Shown: piece by piece, positions 7,734-11,187 of the stretch
How the letters are laid out: the number at the start of each line of letters is the position of its first letter
How positions within the stretch are numbered: position 1 is the stretch's first letter
DNA from: Clostridiales bacterium
GTDB taxonomy: Bacteria > Bacillota_A > Clostridia > Christensenellales > Aristaeellaceae
Direction: 5' to 3'
Length of the DNA: 11,187 bases
Assembly (NCBI GenBank): GCA_012514855.1
Contig: JAAYZL010000033.1
Span: forward strand, 1-11,187
Translations under genes and position numbers: made by a program
Notes under the pieces: model-generated
Seen by the model: the letters and a program-made list of their open reading frames with translations, nothing else
Told to the model about the DNA's origin: nothing
Databases searched by the model: none

Positions 7734-8720
7734 ATGAAGAAGTTGTTCCAAGGCGCGCTCGCGGCCGCGCTGGCCGTCGCCCTCATCTTTTCCGCCGCGT
7801 TTGCCTCCTCGGTCACCGTCGACGAAGACGGCTACCTGGAGGAAGTGCTTCTCGAGCCGGGCGAACAGATCGACTTCACCGACGACCAGGTCAACGAATC
7901 GCTCGAGGCGTCGCTCGCGCGCGTCAACGAGATGAAGCACATCCTGCTCGTGGGCATCGACGCGCGCCCCGGCCAGAAGACCGGCCGCTCGGACACGATG
8001 ATCATCCTGACCGTCGACCCCGAGAACAACAAGATCAAGCTCATGAGCCTGATGCGCGACATCTACGTCGAGATCCCCGGCCGCAAGAACAACCGGCTGA
8101 ACGCGGCGTACGTATTCGGCGGCGCGGAGCTTCTGATGAAGACCATCGAGAAGAACTTCCGGATACACATCGACTACTACGTCGGCGTGAACTTCTCGAT
8201 GCTGGCCAATTTGATCGACCAGCTCGGCGGCATCACGCTGACGGTCGAGAGCGACTACTACGTCGACCGCATCAACGCCGTCATCAAGGAGGACAACAAG
8301 GTTCTCGGCATCAGCGCCAGCGACGGGTTTTTGAAGAAGTCCGGCGAGCAATTGATGACCGGCAAGCAGGCGCAGGCCTACGCGCGCTACCGCTACGGCA
8401 CGAAGGACGGCGATTTCGGCCGCACCGCGCGCCAGCGCGAGGTCGTCATGAAGATCTTCGACAAGCTGACCGACATGTCGATGATGGAGCTCGCGGCGCT
8501 CGCGATGGCGAACATCGACAACGTGTTCACGAACCTCACGCTGCAGGACGTGATGCTGCTCGCCCCGGCGATGTTCTCGCTCAAGGACGCGGAGCTCGAG
8601 GAACTGCGGATTCCCATCAACAACGGCTACAAATCGAAGACCGTCTCGGGCATGTCCGTGCTCATCCCCAACCGCACGAAGACCATGGAGGCGATCGCCG
8701 CGTTCCTGACCGAGGATTGA
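7734..8720 (+). CDS. LytR-CpsA-Psr (LCP) family cell-wall glycopolymer ligase
   Basis: LCP enzymes transfer lipid-linked glycopolymers such as teichoic acids or capsule to peptidoglycan on the outer face of the membrane. The 328-residue protein begins with a basic-hydrophobic segment (MKKLF then about 17 apolar residues) ending AFA-SS near 24-26, which looks like a cleavable signal as much as a membrane anchor. An acidic linker (about 27-66) follows. The LCP domain shows ILLVGIDARPGQKTGRSDTMII (70-91), LMRDIYVEIPG (106-116), NRLNAAYVFGG (120-130), YYVGVNF (148-154), LIDQLGGI (160-167) and TGKQAQAYARYRYGTKDGDFGR (209-230). These include the phosphate-binding Arg residues (85, 108, 121, 218/220) and the metal-binding Asp (76, 87) expected for the family. 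GAGGTG (7722-7727) lies six bases before the ATG. It is followed by a DUF218 membrane protein. Confidence 0.95.
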   Translation: MKKLFQGALAAALAVALIFSAAFASSVTVDEDGYLEEVLLEPGEQIDFTDDQVNESLEASLARVNEMKHILLVGIDARPGQKTGRSDTMIILTVDPENNKIKLMSLMRDIYVEIPGRKNNRLNAAYVFGGAELLMKTIEKNFRIHIDYYVGVNFSMLANLIDQLGGITLTVESDYYVDRINAVIKEDNKVLGISASDGFLKKSGEQLMTGKQAQAYARYRYGTKDGDFGRTARQREVVMKIFDKLTDMSMMELAALAMANIDNVFTNLTLQDVMLLAPAMFSLKDAELEELRIPINNGYKSKTVSGMSVLIPNRTKTMEAIAAFLTED

Positions 8721-8727
8721 CACCCCG

Positions 8728-8801
8728 GCCGGGACGGAGATTGATGCGTCAGCCGCGGCTGGGGATGGATGTCCCGGCCGCGGCTGGGGATTGATGCGCC
8801 G
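8728..8801. repeat. Degenerate 25-bp tandem repeat in the leader of the DUF218 gene
   Basis: Three head-to-tail units begin at 8728 (24 bases), 8752 and 8777 (25 bases each). The last two share GCCGCGGCTGGGGAT and differ at a few positions; the first is more diverged but keeps GATTGATGCG. A partial fourth unit may start at 8802. It fills most of the 134-bp gap between the LCP and DUF218 genes. No promoter or terminator is obvious within it, so the two genes may be co-transcribed. Confidence 0.6.
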
Positions 8802-8854
8802 GCCGCCCGGGAGCCCGCGCGGTATCCCGTGCGGTCGGCCCCTTGGAGGAGAAG

Positions 8855-9439
8855 ATGCGCTTGATGAAATGGCTGCTCGCGCTGGCGGCGCTGGGTTTCG
8901 CGTTCGCCGCGGCGCTCGTCGGGTTGGTCGCGTGGCGCGCGTCCGCGGAGCGGACTGTCGTCGCGTCGGACTGCATCATCGTGCTCGGCGCGCGGGTGCA
9001 CATGAGCGGAAACCTGTCGGACACGCTGCGCTACCGCTGCGAGTCCGCGCTCGGGGCCTACGAGGCCGGGCTCGCCCGGAACATCATCGTCAGCGGCGGC
9101 CAGGGGCCCGACGAGCCGACCACCGAGGCCGAGGCCATGCGGAACTGGTTCGTGAAAAGAGGCGTCCCCGAAAGCCGCGTTTTTCCGGAGCCCCGCTCGA
9201 CCGACACGTGGGAGAACCTGGGCAACGCGCACGAGATCATGCGCAGGAACGGCTGGAAGAGCGCGATCGTCGTCACCAGCGACTACCACCTCGAGCGCTC
9301 GCTGTGGACGGCGCGCGACCTCGGCATCGAGGCATCCGGCATCCCCGCCGAGTCCCCGAAGCCGCTCTCCGTAAAGTGGATGAACCGCGCGCGCGAGGCC
9401 GGCAGCTGGGGCTTTTACTGGCTCAAGCGGATCTTTTAA
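8855..9439 (+). CDS. DUF218 (YdcF/SanA/ElyC-like) membrane protein
   Basis: A 194-residue protein with one N-terminal membrane segment (about 5-27) and a DUF218 domain, probably facing outward. Family motifs are CIIVLGARV (40-48), NIIVSGGQG (76-84), TEAEAMRNWFVKRGVP (90-105), a STDTWENLGNA segment (115-125) and VVTSDYHLERSLWTARDLGI (139-158). The Asp/His pair in SDYHLERS is the typical conserved end of the domain. Biochemical activity of the family is unsettled; relatives such as SanA and ElyC are tied to envelope integrity and vancomycin tolerance, and the neighbouring LCP gene fits an envelope role. The frame is open to a TTG at 8843, but that codon overlaps the Shine-Dalgarno GGAGG (8845-8849). 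The ATG at 8855, five bases after it, is the start. Compact length is normal for the short SanA-like members. Confidence 0.93.
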   Translation: MRLMKWLLALAALGFAFAAALVGLVAWRASAERTVVASDCIIVLGARVHMSGNLSDTLRYRCESALGAYEAGLARNIIVSGGQGPDEPTTEAEAMRNWFVKRGVPESRVFPEPRSTDTWENLGNAHEIMRRNGWKSAIVVTSDYHLERSLWTARDLGIEASGIPAESPKPLSVKWMNRAREAGSWGFYWLKRIF

Positions 9440-9451
9440 ATGAAATGAACT

Positions 9452-9510
9452 GCTCCCCCCTTCGCAGCGGCGGTTGTTGTTTCCGCCGCCCGCTCCGGGG
9501 GGAGCTTATT
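9452..9510. terminator. Large two-part hairpin between convergent DUF218 and feoB genes
   Basis: The outer stem is GCTCCCCCC (9452-9460) with GGGGGGAGC (9497-9505). Nested inside is GCGGCGG (9467-9473) with CCGCCGC (9483-9489) around a 9-base T/G loop. On the plus strand it is followed by the short run TTATT (9506-9510). It starts 13 bases after the DUF218 stop and ends 39 bases from the feoB stop, so it probably terminates transcription in both directions. The T-tract is weak for a canonical terminator. Confidence 0.6.
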
Positions 9511-9543
9511 GCACTTGCGGTTGTGGGCGCAGAACCCCTTCTT

Positions 9544-11187
9544 CTACGCCCCGAGGCCGACCTTCCGGGTCGGGTGGTTTTCGTCATAGCGGTTAATGCG
9601 CGCCAGAAGGTAGACCGTCAGCGCCAGCGCGGCCAGCGCGACCGCGCTCGCGACGGTGAACCCTCCCGCGAACATCCGCCCGATCTGGTAGACGACGAAC
9701 GCCACCAGGTACGCGAACAGCGTCTGGTAGCCGATTGCGAGCCACGTCCACTTCGCGCTGTTCATCTCGCGCCGGATCGCGCCGATCGCCGCGAAGCACG
9801 GCGCGCACAGCAGGTTGAACAGCAGAAACGCGAACGCCGCCAATTTCCCGAAGCCCCCGCTCGATTCCGCGAAGCTCCGCGCGATCGGCGAGAGGCCCTG
9901 TTCGATCTCGTCGGCCGACTCGCCCTCCTCCAGCAGCGCCATCGCCGCGTCCCCGCCCTCGTCGTCGACGACGCCGTAGAGCACGCCGAAGGTTCCCACG
10001 ACCTCCTCCTTCGCGACGAGACCCATCAGCGTCGCGACCGTCGGCCTCCAGTTCCCGAAGCCCAGCGGCTCGAACACCGGGGCGATCGCGCCGCCGAATC
10101 TCCCGAGCAGGCTCTGGTCCGCGTTCCCGACCGCGCCGAACACGAGCGGCCCCTCCGCGACCTCAACGACCTCCGTCCCCTCCGCGGCCGCTGTATCCAC
10201 CTTCGCGGGCGCCCAGCCGTAGTTCGAGGTCAGCCAGATGAAGATGCTCGCCAGCACGATCACCGTGCCCGCGCGCTTGATGAAGCTCCAGCCGCGCTCC
10301 CAGGTGCTGCGCAGCACGTTCTCCGCGGCCGGCACGTGGTAGGCGGGCAGCTCCATGACGAACGGCGCGGGGTCGCCCGCGAACATCCGCGTCTTCTTGA
10401 GCAGGATGCCGCTCGCGACGACCGCCAGCACGCCGATGAAATACGCCGCCGTCGCGACCCAGCCCGCGTTGTGGAACATCGCGCCCGCGATCAGCGCCAC
10501 GACCGGCATCTTCGCGCCGCACGGGATGAACGTCGTGGTCATGATCGTCATCCTGCGGTCGCGGTCGTTCTCGATGGTTCTGGACGCCATGACGCCCGGC
10601 ACGCCGCAGCCGGAGGAGATGAGCATGGGGATGAAGGATTTTCCGGAGAGCCCGAACCGCCTGAAGATCCGGTCCATGATAAACGCCACGCGGGCCATGT
10701 AGCCGACGTCCTCGAGGATCGCCAGCATCAGAAACAGCACGAGCATCTGCGGCACGAAGCCGATCACCGCGCCGACGCCGCCGATGATGCCGTCGCCGAT
10801 CAGCCCGACGAGCCAGCCCGCAACGCCCAATCCCTCGAGCCATCCGACGACCGGCGCCTGAATCCACGCCCCGACGAACGTGTCGTTCGTAAAGTCGGTC
10901 ACGATCGTCCCGATCGTCGTGACCGAGATGTAATAGACGAGGAACATGATCAGCGCGAAGACCGGAAGCCCCAGCACGCGGTTCGTCAGCACGCGGTCGA
11001 TCCTGTCCGACGCCGTCAGCGCGCCCTTCGGCCTGCCCTTTTTGACGGACGTCGACACGAGCCGGCTGATGGTTGCGTAGCGCTGGTTCGTGATGATCGA
11101 CTCCGCGTCGTCGTCCATCTCGATTTCGCACGCACGGATCGCCTCCTCGATCGCGCCGCGGATGCCCTCCGGGAGGTTGAGTTCCCG
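9544..11187 (-). CDS. feoB: Ferrous iron transporter FeoB, C-terminal part (runs off the window)
   Basis: FeoB imports Fe(II) across the cytoplasmic membrane. The visible 547 residues are the membrane part; the GTPase G1-G5 region would lie past 11187. The frame is open to the edge, reading RELNLPEGIRGAI and then a helical linker with ITNQRYATISRLV, the usual lead-in to the channel. Channel features include NRVLGLPVFALIMFLVYY, the first Gate repeat with GCGVPGVMASRTI, the FIPCGAKMPVVAL segment with its conserved Cys, WSFIKRAGTVIVLASIFIW, and the second Gate repeat with TVATLMGLVAKEEVVGTFGVLYG and LLCAPCFAAIGAIRREM. Several further hydrophobic helices run to the C-terminus. An internal ATG at 11118 is not the start, because family-like sequence continues upstream. 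It is convergent with the DUF218 gene. Whether FeoA lies beside it cannot be seen. Confidence 0.96.
   Translation of the reverse strand, partial: RELNLPEGIRGAIEEAIRACEIEMDDDAESIITNQRYATISRLVSTSVKKGRPKGALTASDRIDRVLTNRVLGLPVFALIMFLVYYISVTTIGTIVTDFTNDTFVGAWIQAPVVGWLEGLGVAGWLVGLIGDGIIGGVGAVIGFVPQMLVLFLMLAILEDVGYMARVAFIMDRIFRRFGLSGKSFIPMLISSGCGVPGVMASRTIENDRDRRMTIMTTTFIPCGAKMPVVALIAGAMFHNAGWVATAAYFIGVLAVVASGILLKKTRMFAGDPAPFVMELPAYHVPAAENVLRSTWERGWSFIKRAGTVIVLASIFIWLTSNYGWAPAKVDTAAAEGTEVVEVAEGPLVFGAVGNADQSLLGRFGGAIAPVFEPLGFGNWRPTVATLMGLVAKEEVVGTFGVLYGVVDDEGGDAAMALLEEGESADEIEQGLSPIARSFAESSGGFGKLAAFAFLLFNLLCAPCFAAIGAIRREMNSAKWTWLAIGYQTLFAYLVAFVVYQIGRMFAGGFTVASAVALAALALTVYLLARINRYDENHPTRKVGLGA

Noticed and set aside
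9544..11118. FeoB as a short protein starting at ATG 11118
   Set aside because: The frame and plausible FeoB linker sequence continue to the window edge with no stop, so the gene is truncated by the window rather than starting there.

Overview
The window reads as a piece of chromosome from a GC-rich bacterium, probably a Gram-positive of the Bacillota (an uncultured Clostridia-like lineage is my best guess). The pointers are a LytR-CpsA-Psr (LCP) wall enzyme, a single-polypeptide FeoB, purine-rich Shine-Dalgarno sites before almost every gene, sigma-A-like promoters and a classic hairpin-plus-T-run terminator. The taxonomic placement is inference. No rRNA, tRNA, CRISPR array, insertion sequence or phage gene is visible.

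Layout. Positions 1-54 hold three 18-bp tandem repeats. A promoter at 108-137 then drives argS (arginyl-tRNA synthetase, 171-1868) and, one base downstream, a short-chain dehydrogenase (1870-2595). This unit ends at a terminator at 2641-2660. Converging on it from the right is a three-gene minus-strand operon read from 6134 down to 2660: an L-fucose/L-arabinose isomerase-fold protein, a metal-dependent TIM-barrel amidohydrolase (lactonase or decarboxylase type) and an aldose-epimerase-like protein. Genes in this operon are 2 and 8 bases apart. A LacI-family regulator (6318-7307) is divergent from it. The 183-bp divergent region contains both promoters and several TGCAA-based repeats and palindromes; a close relative of one palindrome lies on the lacI stop codon.

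The 426-bp stretch 7308-7733 has no convincing gene but holds several GC-rich hairpins with A-rich loops, followed by an AT-richer promoter region for the LCP gene (7734-8720). A leader with degenerate 25-bp repeats separates LCP from a DUF218 (YdcF/SanA-like) membrane protein (8855-9439). A large two-part hairpin (9452-9505) lies between it and the convergent feoB, which runs off the right edge on the minus strand and lacks its N-terminal GTPase part here.

Functionally, the centre looks like a small, locally regulated sugar or sugar-acid catabolic module: mutarotase, isomerase-fold protein, hydrolase and LacI regulator, possibly with the SDR as dehydrogenase. No kinase, aldolase or transporter is in view, and the isomerase-fold protein appears to have lost one of the usual metal-binding acidic residues. 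Its substrate cannot be read from the sequence. This is the best candidate for an undescribed system here. The right side is housekeeping: cell envelope and ferrous iron uptake.
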